Origin: Thauera sp. GDN1
Lineage (GTDB): Bacteria; Pseudomonadota; Gammaproteobacteria; Burkholderiales; Rhodocyclaceae
DNA length: 64,000 nt
Assembly (NCBI RefSeq): GCF_029223545.1
Contig: NZ_CP097870.1
Span: 2,232,001 to 2,296,000 of the forward strand
Direction: 5' to 3'
Below are positions 46,936 through 54,609 of this stretch, one piece after another. The notes under the pieces were generated by a model. That model was not told where the DNA came from. It was given only the letters and a program-made list of their open reading frames with translations, and did no database searches. A program made the position numbers and the translations under genes. Numbering within the stretch: position 1 is the first letter of the stretch; each line of letters opens with the position of its first letter.

Positions 46936-47526
46936 TCAAGCTGCAGCGCTATCGTCCTCGCCGATCAAAACCAGGCTATCGCTCAACCATTTGTGTGGGG
47001 GAATTTCGAGGTTGGTCGGCGCAGGTTGGCTCAGGAATACTCGCCCCGCCAGATCGAAGATCGAACCGTGGCAAGGGCACAGGAAACCTCCTGGCCAGTC
47101 CTCTCCGATCCCACTGGTAGCACCCGGCGCAAACTTCTCGGACGGCGAACATCCCAAGTGCGTACAAATCCCGATTACGACGAGGAATTCCGCGTTGATC
47201 GACCTGTGACGGTTCGCCGCGTAATCGGGCTGTTGAGGTTCGGCCGACGCAGGATCGGCTAAACGCGACTCGTGGCCTTCAAGGGCTGCAAGCATCTCGG
47301 GAGTCCGACGCAACAGCCATACCGGCTTCCCCCGCCACTCGATGGTCATCATTTCACCGGGCGCCAGTTTGCTGACATCCGCCTCTACGGGCGCACCCGC
47401 CGCGCGAGCCCGGTCGGACGGCGTCAAGCTAGCGACAAAAGGAACGGCGGTGGCCGCAGCGGCGACTGCACCGACACCGGAAGTTGCGATCAGGAGTCGA
47501 CGGCGCTCTTTCAGGGTATCGGACAT
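46936..47526 (-). CDS. petA: Rieske iron-sulfur subunit of cytochrome bc1, orphan
   Basis: A 196-residue ubiquinol-cytochrome c reductase iron-sulfur protein. SDTLKERRRLLIATSGVGAVAAAATAVPFVASL combines a twin-arginine-type leader and anchor helix. The [2Fe-2S] site is CTHLGC and CPCHGS, intact. PSDRARAAGAPVEADVSKLAPG and WLLRRTPEML are typical of bacterial PetA. No petB or petC lies nearby, so it is an extra or separated copy. The insert between the two cluster motifs is longer than in many homologues. The 388 bp upstream to 47914 show no promoter I could recognise. Confidence 0.9.
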   Translation of the reverse strand: MSDTLKERRRLLIATSGVGAVAAAATAVPFVASLTPSDRARAAGAPVEADVSKLAPGEMMTIEWRGKPVWLLRRTPEMLAALEGHESRLADPASAEPQQPDYAANRHRSINAEFLVVIGICTHLGCSPSEKFAPGATSGIGEDWPGGFLCPCHGSIFDLAGRVFLSQPAPTNLEIPPHKWLSDSLVLIGEDDSAAA

Positions 47527-47914
47527 GATGTGCTCTCTCGTTGGACACGGATCCGTCGAGACGACGGAAAAAAGGGGCGGGGCTTCGACACTTCGCAGGG
47601 ACCGAATCAGTAGGGGGAGTGGCCGCAAGAGGGATACGGCCAGCCTGATTGTCCCGAAAACCCCGCCTCCTGAGAGAGACTCAGCAAACTCTGTGCCACA
47701 GATTGCAACGCATCAATCAGAGCGCATTCGACCGCTGGCGCTCTACCTCTGGGCGGCCGAATCTGTCAGACTGCCACTATGGCATTGCCAACTGCCAGAC
47801 ATCGGAAATACTGGCAAAAAAACATGCCAAGCCGGCGCTCCCCAACGACGACAGACCCGCCGGCGATAGGGAGCACCCAAGACATATCAAGTCAGATCGA
47901 ATCGATCTGCATTT

Positions 47915-48268
47915 ATGACGGGACCACAGTTCAACAGCCTGCACAACATGTTCATGACGCAGTACACGGAACAATGGAACGCGTTGGACGTGATTGCCGA
48001 GAGAATCCGGGCGCTCGGCTTCCCCGCACCCGGCACCTACAAGGAGTTCGCCCGACTGGCTTCGGTCGAGGAGGTCGATGGCGTGCCCAAGGCGCCCGAG
48101 ATGATTCGGCTGCTGATTTCGGCACAGGAGACCGTAGCGCGGACCGCTCGCGCGCTTTTCCCGGTCGTCGACAGTGCAAACGATCAGCCCACGGCAGACG
48201 TCCTGACACAGCGGATCGAGGTTCACGAAAAGACGGCATGGATACTGCGTAGCCTGCTTGAAGAGTAA
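47915..48268 (+). pseudogene. 5'-truncated Dps-family ferritin
   Basis: A 117-residue reading frame equals the C-terminal three quarters of a Dps protein: TGPQFNSLHNMFMTQYTEQWNALDVIAERIRALG (landmarks TGPQFNSLH and DVIAERIRALG) then TADVLTQRIEVHEKTAWILRSLLE. Normal Dps carries about 45 more N-terminal residues, including ferroxidase histidines before H-W-N-V-T-G. Here the similarity starts exactly at T-G-P, right after the ATG. Upstream sequence is unrelated, so the gene has been cut at about 47916. It is unlikely to form the Dps dodecamer. Confidence 0.8.
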
Positions 48269-48821
48269 TGAGGTATTCGGCTCGGCCGACATCAACATCG
48301 ACAAAATCACCCAGGCGATCGCCGCCTTCGAGGAAACCCTGGTCACGCCGAACTCGCCGTTCGACCAGTGGCTGAAGGGCGACGACAAGGCGCTGACCGA
48401 CCGCGAGCTTGCCGGTTACGGCCTGTTCAAGGAAAGCGGCTGCGTGGCCTGCCACAACGGTCCGGCGGCCGGCGGCACCTCGTTCCAGAAGATGGGTCTG
48501 TTCGAGCCGTACAAGACGAACAACCCGGCCGAAGGCCGTGCGGGCGTCACCGGCAAGGATGAAGACCGCATGAACTTCAAGGTGCCGACACTGCGCAACG
48601 TGGAGCTCACCTACCCGTACTTCCACGACGGCGAAGCCGCGACGCTGGAACAGGCGGTGGAGCTCATGGGCCGCCTGCAACTCGGTCGCAAGTACAGCGA
48701 ACAGGAAATCTCCGACATCGTCGCTTTCCTGAAGACGCTGACCGGCGATCAGCCGACCTTCGTGATGCCGTTGCTGCCGCCGTCGTCCAACGAGACGCCG
48801 AAGCCGAATCCCTGGCAGTAA
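48263..48821 (+). pseudogene. 5'-truncated di-heme cytochrome c peroxidase
   Basis: About 185 residues match the C-terminal half of bacterial di-heme cytochrome c peroxidases (CcpA/MauG family). DKITQAIAAFEETLVTPNSPFD leads to the high-potential heme site SGCVACHNGPAAGG. TLRNVELTYPYFHDGEAATLEQAVELMG and EISDIVAFLKTLTGDQP follow. The N-terminal half, with signal peptide and low-potential heme, is missing, and the frame starts within a few bases of the truncated dps stop. The junction suggests one deletion joined two gene remnants. Confidence 0.85.
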
Positions 48822-48828
48822 ACGTCTA

Positions 48829-48863
48829 AGCCCCCAGCCCACACTGCGTAGTGGGCTGGGGCT
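48829..48863. terminator. Hairpin between the convergent peroxidase remnant and HiPIP gene
   Basis: AGCCCCCAGCCCAC pairs with GTGGGCTGGGGCT with one bulged C and an 8-nt loop. No U-tract on either side, but its place between convergent genes suggests a bidirectional terminator. Confidence 0.6.
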
Positions 48864-48890
48864 GAGTCAAACAAGCCCGTTTGGCAAGCC

Positions 48891-49175
48891 TTACTTCTTC
48901 AGCGCCCAGGCAGCGCAATAGGCATTGGGACTCACCTCGTCATCGCCGGGGAACATCTTACAGCCGCCAAGGCTGTTGGCATCCGCGCCGGGTACGAAGT
49001 GATAGCAGGTCGCACACTTCTTCTCGCCCATTGGCGTCTCCTGGTACTTCAACGCCGAGCGCATCGCGCTATTTCTGGCCGCATGCGCCGAACCTGCAGC
49101 AGCAACCAGCGGAATGACTGCAAGCACGCCGGTCATCTTGATGAATTTGCGGCGGGTCGAAGTCGTCTGATCCAT
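48891..49175 (-). CDS. High-potential iron-sulfur protein (HiPIP)
   Basis: A 94-residue periplasmic electron carrier. The leader STRRKFIKMTGVLAVIPLVAAAGSAHA has a twin-arginine motif, as expected since the [4Fe-4S] cluster is inserted before export. The mature part holds the four ligands as KKCATCYHF, SLGGCKMFPG and NAYCAAW. HiPIPs pass electrons from bc1-type or other donors to oxidases, reaction centres or sulfur enzymes. A sigma-54 promoter at 49319 nearly matches that of the MBL-octaheme operon, suggesting joint control and perhaps a shared electron path. Confidence 0.94.
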   Translation of the reverse strand: MDQTTSTRRKFIKMTGVLAVIPLVAAAGSAHAARNSAMRSALKYQETPMGEKKCATCYHFVPGADANSLGGCKMFPGDDEVSPNAYCAAWALKK

Positions 49176-49318
49176 GGTAATCCTCGTGTGTCAGGGTAGA
49201 TCGGCAAAGAGGTTCATCGCTCGCATCTGGCAAACGCTGACAGCGCTCGCGGGCGCTCCCTCTTGATATCAGCCCGTCGTGCCTGGTCATGGCAGACAGT
49301 GCGGATACGAGACAGTCA

Positions 49319-49333
49319 GCAAAACTCGCGCCA
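49319..49333 (-). promoter_or_regulatory. Sigma-54 promoter of the HiPIP gene
   Basis: On the minus strand TGGCGC-GAGTT-TTGC has correct GG-N10-GC spacing and is identical at 13 of 15 bases to the element at 28784-28798. It lies about 145 bp before the HiPIP start. The remaining intergenic DNA (49176-49493) shows no gene or clear palindrome. Confidence 0.7.
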
Positions 49334-49493
49334 CCCCGATGAGCCCCATGATTCACCCGAAAACAGTGGGATCTACGCGAGAAGATTGCCGCGGCTCAAC
49401 GCAATATTGACTGCCACAACTCGCCACCACCGTCACTGCATGCCACGGATGACAGTCGGCGTATTCCTGACAAGGACCGACTGCAAATGCCCC

Positions 49494-50231
49494 TCAGGCT
49501 TTCGACACAACAATGATGGCCGCCACGAGCACCCCGCCGCCAAGGGCCAGCAGGCTGAAGCGTTTCGCCTCCCGCTCGGCGCGCGGCAACAGGTGGGTCG
49601 CGCCGACATACACGAGCGCCCCGGCCGAGAGCGCGAGCAGCGCACCGAGCACATCCGGCCCTACCGTGCGCACGAACGGGAAAGACACCACCATTCCAAG
49701 CGGCGTCGTGGCTGCCGCGGCAATCGCCGCCAGCAGCAGGGCCTTGCGTTCGCCGAACCCTGCGCGCAACAGCAGCAGGTAGGTGACGATGCCTTCGGGA
49801 AACTCGTGCAGCACCATGCCCAGCGTCGCCAGCGACCCGGTGAGGACGCTGACGTTGAAGGCGATCGAATAGATGAAACCATCGATGAACGAGTGGAAAC
49901 CGATGCCCAGCAACGGAATCACGCCGATCACGTAGTCCTTGCTGTCCGGGCTGCGTTCGCAGACGAAGGCCGTCACGAACCGGTTGAAGAGGTGCAGGGC
50001 GAGGAATCCCGCAAGCAGCCAGGCCGGCGCACCGGTATTCATCGACAGGGACTTCGGGATGATGTGCAAGAAGGACGCCGAAATCAGCACCCCCGCAGCA
50101 AAGCAGATGAAGTAGCTCGTGTTCTGCTGCCCCCAGTTGGCGAAACGGCGGATGGTATAGATGCCGAGCGAGGTCAAGGCAGCCGCCACCAGGCTGGTGC
50201 AGAACGGAAGCCAGAAGTTACCGACACCCAT
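49494..50231 (-). CDS. ZIP-family metal transporter
   Basis: A 245-residue membrane protein with about eight helices. The two ZIP metal-site helices are clear: GIGFHSFIDGFIYSIAF and MVLHEFPEGIVTYLLLL. The first loop and helix SYFICFAAGVLISASFLHIIP is also typical. ZIP proteins move zinc, iron or other divalent ions into the cytosol. Its ATG overlaps the stop of the upstream methyltransferase frame (TGATG). The gene is last in a minus-strand row with radical-SAM, ferritin-like and methyltransferase genes, a set suggesting metal handling. Confidence 0.9.
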   Translation of the reverse strand: MGVGNFWLPFCTSLVAAALTSLGIYTIRRFANWGQQNTSYFICFAAGVLISASFLHIIPKSLSMNTGAPAWLLAGFLALHLFNRFVTAFVCERSPDSKDYVIGVIPLLGIGFHSFIDGFIYSIAFNVSVLTGSLATLGMVLHEFPEGIVTYLLLLRAGFGERKALLLAAIAAAATTPLGMVVSFPFVRTVGPDVLGALLALSAGALVYVGATHLLPRAEREAKRFSLLALGGGVLVAAIIVVSKA

Positions 50232-50891
50232 CACGCCTCTCCCTGCCCGGGCCGACCTGTCCCCTTCTCTGCGGCGACCACCACGAAGGCGCCGCGTCCA
50301 TAGCCGCCCTCCACTGCGTCGACCGCGACCGTCTCCTGCAAGGATGCACCCAGGGTCTGGCCCCAGCCGAGGATCCGGAAATCCGTTTCCTGCAGCAATT
50401 GCTGGACATCGACGGCCGAATGAAAACGCGCATCGCGGTAGAAGACGCTCTCTGCCTGATGTGCCAGATAGCCCCGACCGATCCGGGCTATCACGGTCGA
50501 TGAAGCCGATCACCAATCGTCCCTGCGGCTTGAGCACCCGACTGGCTTCGCACAGCATGCGCGCGGGTGAATCGACGAAGCACAGCGTCGTCACGACCAG
50601 GACATTGTCGAAGCACTCCGCACGGAAAGGCAGCGCCTCCGCGCGACCGGTCACGACCTCGACACCCCGCTGCCAGGCATGACGCAGCATGGCCATCGAC
50701 GGATCCAGGCCGACGGCGATGCCCAGGGGCGCCGCGAAACGTGCCCCACCCACGCCAACCTCCAGCCCGAAGCCCGCCACCGGAAGAAATGCCCGCAGCG
50801 CCATGAGTTCCGACTGATAGACCCCGGGATGATGCTCGAACCACTCGTCGTAGCGCGCGGCATGCACATCGAACGCAGCAGTCCCGGACAT
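50231..50891 (-). pseudogene. Class I SAM-dependent methyltransferase, frameshifted
   Basis: The first frame (50891 to about 50484) begins MSGTAAFDVHAARYDEWFEHHPGVY-like text and holds the SAM-binding block GLEVGVGGARFAAPLGIAVGLDPS, then EALPFRAECFDNVLVVTTLCFVDSP and LKPQGRLVIGFIDRDSP. The rest of the domain continues in another frame from about 50482: IGRGYLAHQAESVFYRDARFHSAVDVQQLLQETDF. A single extra G in a short G run (minus strand) near 50483 explains it. Corrected, the protein would be about 219 residues. Homologues of this type lie near metal or arsenic genes, but the substrate is unknown. Confidence 0.78.
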
Positions 50892-50933
50892 TACGTGTCT
50901 CCGAAAGAACGCCTCTGACGCGCCGTCCTGGCG

Positions 50934-51410
50934 TCAGAGCCTTCCACCCCGCCACCTGCGGCCGCTACCCTCATTACACCCCTGTTGTGCCACGCCACCG
51001 TCTCGCTGACGTTCAACACACCGCCTGAAGGCCGGAAGGTGACGTTGCTGCGACGCATCCCGAAGCCGGCGCAGCACCACAGCGATCTCCGGACTCTCGG
51101 TCGTCGCTAGAAGCCGATCATACAGTCCAGCGTTGGCGACCTCGGCGGAAACACCGGCCTCGCAGGCAGCGAGCAGGCTGGGGTATCGCTCGACCCGTCC
51201 CGGCCAACTGTTGTGCGGCGCCTGAAGGCTAAACAGGTGGAACAGGGACAGCAGTGCCTCGATGTGGCGGGCTTCTGCCTCCCTGATATTCGTGAAAGGA
51301 GCCACATCGCCAAAGTCGGTAATCACCTGATCGTAGGTCGCCCACGCGTGGTACTCGTCGTCCAGCGCCTCGAGCAGCACTGCTCTTTCTCGTTCGCTAA
51401 GCTGATTCAT
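50934..51410 (-). CDS. Ferritin-like domain protein (DUF2202-like)
   Basis: A 158-residue four-helix protein. MNQLSERERAVLLEALDDEYHAWATYDQVITDFG contains the first E-x-x-x-A-x-x-x-Y helix, and NIREAEARHIEALLSLF supplies the E-x-x-H iron-binding pair. LYDRLLATTESPEIAVVLRRLRDASQQRHLPAFRRC holds the second pair. This pattern marks ferritin-like/rubrerythrin-like di-iron proteins of the DUF2202 type. GGAGG upstream of 51410 fixes the start. The C-terminal 25 residues are basic and glycine-rich. It lies between the radical-SAM and methyltransferase genes. Confidence 0.8.
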   Translation of the reverse strand: MNQLSERERAVLLEALDDEYHAWATYDQVITDFGDVAPFTNIREAEARHIEALLSLFHLFSLQAPHNSWPGRVERYPSLLAACEAGVSAEVANAGLYDRLLATTESPEIAVVLRRLRDASQQRHLPAFRRCVERQRDGGVAQQGCNEGSGRRWRGGRL

Positions 51411-51461
51411 TCCGTGGTCCTCCAGGATATTGGATGAGGACATTCCCACACCGGTCGGTGG

Positions 51462-52407
51462 TCATCCCTTGCCACCAAGCCGTCGCATGTAGAAGGTTTC
51501 GCCCTCATGCTCAAGCCGGTGCAACTCGCCGGCGGCGAGCAACGCGTCCACCGCGGCCATGCTGCCGCCCGCCTTCTCCACCAGCGCACGGATGGCCGAC
51601 GTGCGCAGGGGATGCACCGCACTGATCGCGAGGATCTCGGCGCGCAAGTCGCCGGCGTAGGCGAACACGTCTCCCTCGTACGCGGTCAGCAGCTCCACCT
51701 CGAGGCCCTGCCCGGCCAATGTCCGGAACGCGGCGAGGATGACGGATTCGTCCGGGCCGCGCACCCCGGCCACGGCCGGCGGACGATGTGGAATCGCGAG
51801 ATAGGCCCGTCCGATGCCCGTACTGACAATGAAGCGACCGAGCGCCGCGATGTCTTCCGCCGCGTCATTGAGCCCCTCGACCAGCATCGTCTCGCTCACC
51901 AGACGCCCACGGAATTCCGCCGCGAAGCGCTGGATGCCGCTCAGGATGTCGACAAGGCGCAGCACGCCGTGCGGGCGGTTGATCTGGTCCCACACCCGCG
52001 GGATGACGCTGTCGATCTTGACGCTGACCCAATCCGCACGGGCGAGCGCCACTCGCACCTCCGGATACCAGAGCAATGAGGCGTTGCTGATCACCGCGAT
52101 CGGCAGGCCAAGTTCGCGCAGCGCGTCGATCGACTCACCCAGTCGGCTGTCCAGCGTAGGTTCGCCATCAGGAACGAAAGTGAGGTAATCGACCCTCGCC
52201 ACGGGCACGCACCGCCTCGAGCCGCCCACGCACCTGGCGCAGGATCTCCTCCGGCGGATAGAACGGTTGCGGCGTGATCTCCTGATCGGGCGTCGGGCCG
52301 ACCTGGCAGTAGACGCAGGCGTAACTGCAGTGCTTGGGCGGAATGTTGTTGATGCCGAGACTGCGCCCGAGACGACGCGACGGAACCGGTCCGAAGGCGA
52401 TATCCAT
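51462..52407 (-). pseudogene. Radical SAM protein, frameshifted
   Basis: The N-terminal frame (52407 to about 52196) encodes MDIAFGPVPSRRLGRSLGINN and the cluster motif CSYACVYCQVG (C-x3-C-x2-C). The remainder continues in the next frame from about 52193: VDYLTFVPDGEPTLDSRLGE, ISNASLLWYPEVR, and VKIDSVIPRVWDQINRPHG. An extra G in GAGGGTCG near 52194 accounts for the shift. Joined, it resembles the wyosine-like/YfkB-type radical SAM proteins of about 315 residues that often sit beside metal-homeostasis genes. Part of the C-terminus has a winged-helix look (TSAIRALVEKAGGSMAAVDALLAAG). Confidence 0.8.
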
Positions 52408-52694
52408 GTTCATGCCCCTGATCGAAGCGGCTTGTATGGAACGGAACCTGCTAACGCATTCCACCAAGCCGGCATGGTTCATCTACGCAAGCCGCATGCC
52501 TGTAGCGACCGATTGATGAATCTTAGTCCTGAAGCCGGCGCAACACGTGGAAACAGGAAAACGAGGCGTCCAGCCGCCCACTACAATGGACAGCGGCCCC
52601 CAGTGCCAAAACTGTCGCACATGGCAGCCATATCTGCCAGATCACCGCCAGACCGACTCCTGGTTGGAGTCACTGACGGATTCGAGGAGGAACC

Positions 52695-53909
52695 ATGTCG
52701 AACACGAACGCCGCTTCCCCCTATCACCCGAGTTACTGGCTTGCCGCGCTCGGCGCAGGTGGGCTCTCCGTCTCGTTCTTCATGTACCTGATGTGGCTGT
52801 TGCCGCATCCGGACTCGCCGATGCCGACCTGGGAACACCTGCAGAGCGCACTGGCGGGCGAAGTCGCGATACCGGTCGTCGTGCGCGTGATTGCATTCAT
52901 CGCCACCGGCGCCGTGGTCCTGCTCGCGCTGCTCCACTTCGCGCTGCTGTGGTGGAACATCCGCGCTCACCGCTCGGCCGCCGGCCAGCGCGATCTCGCA
53001 TCGCTGCGCGCATCACCCGGCGAGGTGCAACTGATGGCGGTACCCCTGACGCTGGCGATGACGGTCAACGTCGGTTTAGTGCTCGGAGCGCTGTTCGTGC
53101 CCAGCCTTTGGTCGGTGGTGGAATACCTCTTCCCCTTCGCCCTGCTCGCCTTTGCCGCGATCGGCTGGCATGCGCTACAGATCTACGGCCGCTACCTGTC
53201 GCGCTTCCTCGTCGATGGCGGCTATCGCGACAGCGAGCACAACCATCTGTCGCCCCTGCTAGCGGTGTTCACCTTCGCCATGCTCTCGGTCGGGTTCGCT
53301 GCGCCGGCAGCGATGTCCCATGTGAAACTGGTCTCCGCGCTGGCGGCGACGGTGTCCATTCTCTTCTTCGTCCTCGCCGTGATCGTGGCCGTGATCGTAC
53401 TGGTGGGCGGCGCTGCCGCGATGATGACCCACGGCCTGCAGCCAAGAGCCACGCCGAGCATTTGGATGCTGGTGCCGATCCTCACCCTATTGGGCATCGA
53501 ATGGGTCCGACTGCGCCACGGACTCGTCCATCACTTCGCGTCTCCGCAGGACGGCGGCGAGCTGTTCTACATGCTCACCGCCCTCTTCATGCTCCAGATC
53601 GGCGTGATGCTCATCGGCTATCGCGTGATGCAGCTCAACGGCTATCTCCGCCTGCATCTGTCGGGTGAGGGGCGGGATCCGGTGAGCTTCGGCCTCATCT
53701 GCCCCGGCGTCGCCCTCTTCGTCATGGGCATGTTCTGGTGGCACCTGGCCTGGGTCGAAACCGGGCTCGTGGACAAGTACGGCGCCGCATACTGGGCCGG
53801 TATCGGTCTTCTTGCACTGATCCAGTTGGCGACACTGCTTGCCCTGCTGCGGCTGGCGTGGAAGCTGTTCATCGGGCGGGAGGCTCGCATTGCCAGCATA
53901 GACGAATGA
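52695..53909 (+). CDS. Ten-helix membrane protein, unknown (possible TehA/SLAC1-like or TsoY-like)
   Basis: A 404-residue integral membrane protein with about ten helices, such as YWLAALGAGGLSVSFFMYLMWLL, VRVIAFIATGAVVLLALLHFALLWW, LVSALAATVSILFFVLAVIVAVIVL, and LICPGVALFVMGMFWWHLAW. GAGGAGG upstream supports the ATG. Histidines in helix regions (LLHFALLWWNI, HHFASPQDGG) might bind heme or metal. The even spread of helices and the HPSYWLAALGAGGLSVSFFMYL start recall the SLAC1/TehA fold and sulfur-linked membrane proteins, but I do not recognise it with confidence. Confidence 0.6.
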   Translation: MSNTNAASPYHPSYWLAALGAGGLSVSFFMYLMWLLPHPDSPMPTWEHLQSALAGEVAIPVVVRVIAFIATGAVVLLALLHFALLWWNIRAHRSAAGQRDLASLRASPGEVQLMAVPLTLAMTVNVGLVLGALFVPSLWSVVEYLFPFALLAFAAIGWHALQIYGRYLSRFLVDGGYRDSEHNHLSPLLAVFTFAMLSVGFAAPAAMSHVKLVSALAATVSILFFVLAVIVAVIVLVGGAAAMMTHGLQPRATPSIWMLVPILTLLGIEWVRLRHGLVHHFASPQDGGELFYMLTALFMLQIGVMLIGYRVMQLNGYLRLHLSGEGRDPVSFGLICPGVALFVMGMFWWHLAWVETGLVDKYGAAYWAGIGLLALIQLATLLALLRLAWKLFIGREARIASIDE

Positions 53910-54262
53910 AAGATTCGATTGAGCGCGCCTGCGGCGTCTATAGCGACCAGCATGTCATTGAGCTATCCAGCGGCTTCATCATCGACTCCGATGGTGAGGT
54001 TCGCCCATGAAAGTGATCCCCCTCCCTCCGGCCGGAAACTCGCCGCAACGGTCAGCGAGGTGAAAGCACTCCAGCATGTTCGCGCCACGGCCGGCAAGGA
54101 AGCGAAACTGGCCGGTTGGGAGCCCAGAAAGCCGACGCTCAAGCCAGATCTGGTCGGCCATTTATGGAAGGTGAGGACTCCCTCGATGGCGTGATACGTT
54201 GCGTGCCCCCTTCTACAGAACGACCCTTGCCGTAAAGCCCTGCGCCTGCAGGGCCGCGCTTG
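53910..54262. other. Gene-free stretch between membrane protein and split cytochrome c gene
   Basis: No gene can be supported here. A 34-codon frame at 53906-54010 overlaps the upstream stop but has no recognisable features. A small hairpin with arms GCCCTG/CAGGGC at 54237-54254 may end the minus-strand cytochrome c transcript. Confidence 0.4.
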
Positions 54263-54609
54263 CTAGCGGACAGCCTGCGGCCCCGCTTCGAGTCGCTCGC
54301 TTGAAGCGTCCGGACGATGTGGCGCCAGAGATAAGATCTGCCGAGCAAGCACCAGGGCGTCCTCATCGCTGACGGCATTCGCGGGCATGGCAACCGGCCC
54401 CCATTCGCCAGCGCTACCGCGCTGGATGCGGCCAGCAAGCAACTCTTGAGCACCCGGTTCCCCGGCACGACAGGCGGCGATGTCCCTATAGCCTGGCCCC
54501 ACAATCATGGCGCCGAACCCATGGCAGTTCATGCAGTATTTCGCCCGTGCCAGTTCAGCCGACGCAACGGCAGACTGACCGGGCAGAAGCAGCGTCGCCA
54601 CGATCGGTA
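54263..54609 (-). pseudogene. Cytochrome c class I, main part of a gene split by IS5-family insertion
   Basis: Codes for most of a small periplasmic cytochrome c: KYCMNCHGFGAMIVGPGYRDIA holds the CxxCH heme site and WGPVAMPANAVSDEDALVLARQILSL the axial methionine. Only the start of the signal peptide is missing; it lies across the insertion at 55887-55915. Removing the element and one GGTA copy restores TTG-start MSRRSVFLLPIVATLLLPGQ then SAVASAELARAKYC, a normal signal peptide, giving 123 residues. A GTG at 54601 could still start a form with a shortened leader. Members of this class carry electrons to oxidases or reductases. Confidence 0.9.

Noticed and set aside
52485..52501. Weak sigma-54-like match upstream of the radical SAM gene on the minus strand
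   Set aside because: Spacing is right, but the -24 half reads AGGCAT; too degenerate without other support.
52645..52661. Possible sigma-54 promoter before the membrane protein at 52695 (TGGCAGCCATATCTGC)
   Set aside because: GG and GC are 11 bases apart instead of 10, and the -12 half lacks TT.
53906..54010. 34-codon frame overlapping the stop of the membrane protein gene
   Set aside because: No ribosome-binding site, no family features, and neighbouring frames of similar length exist.
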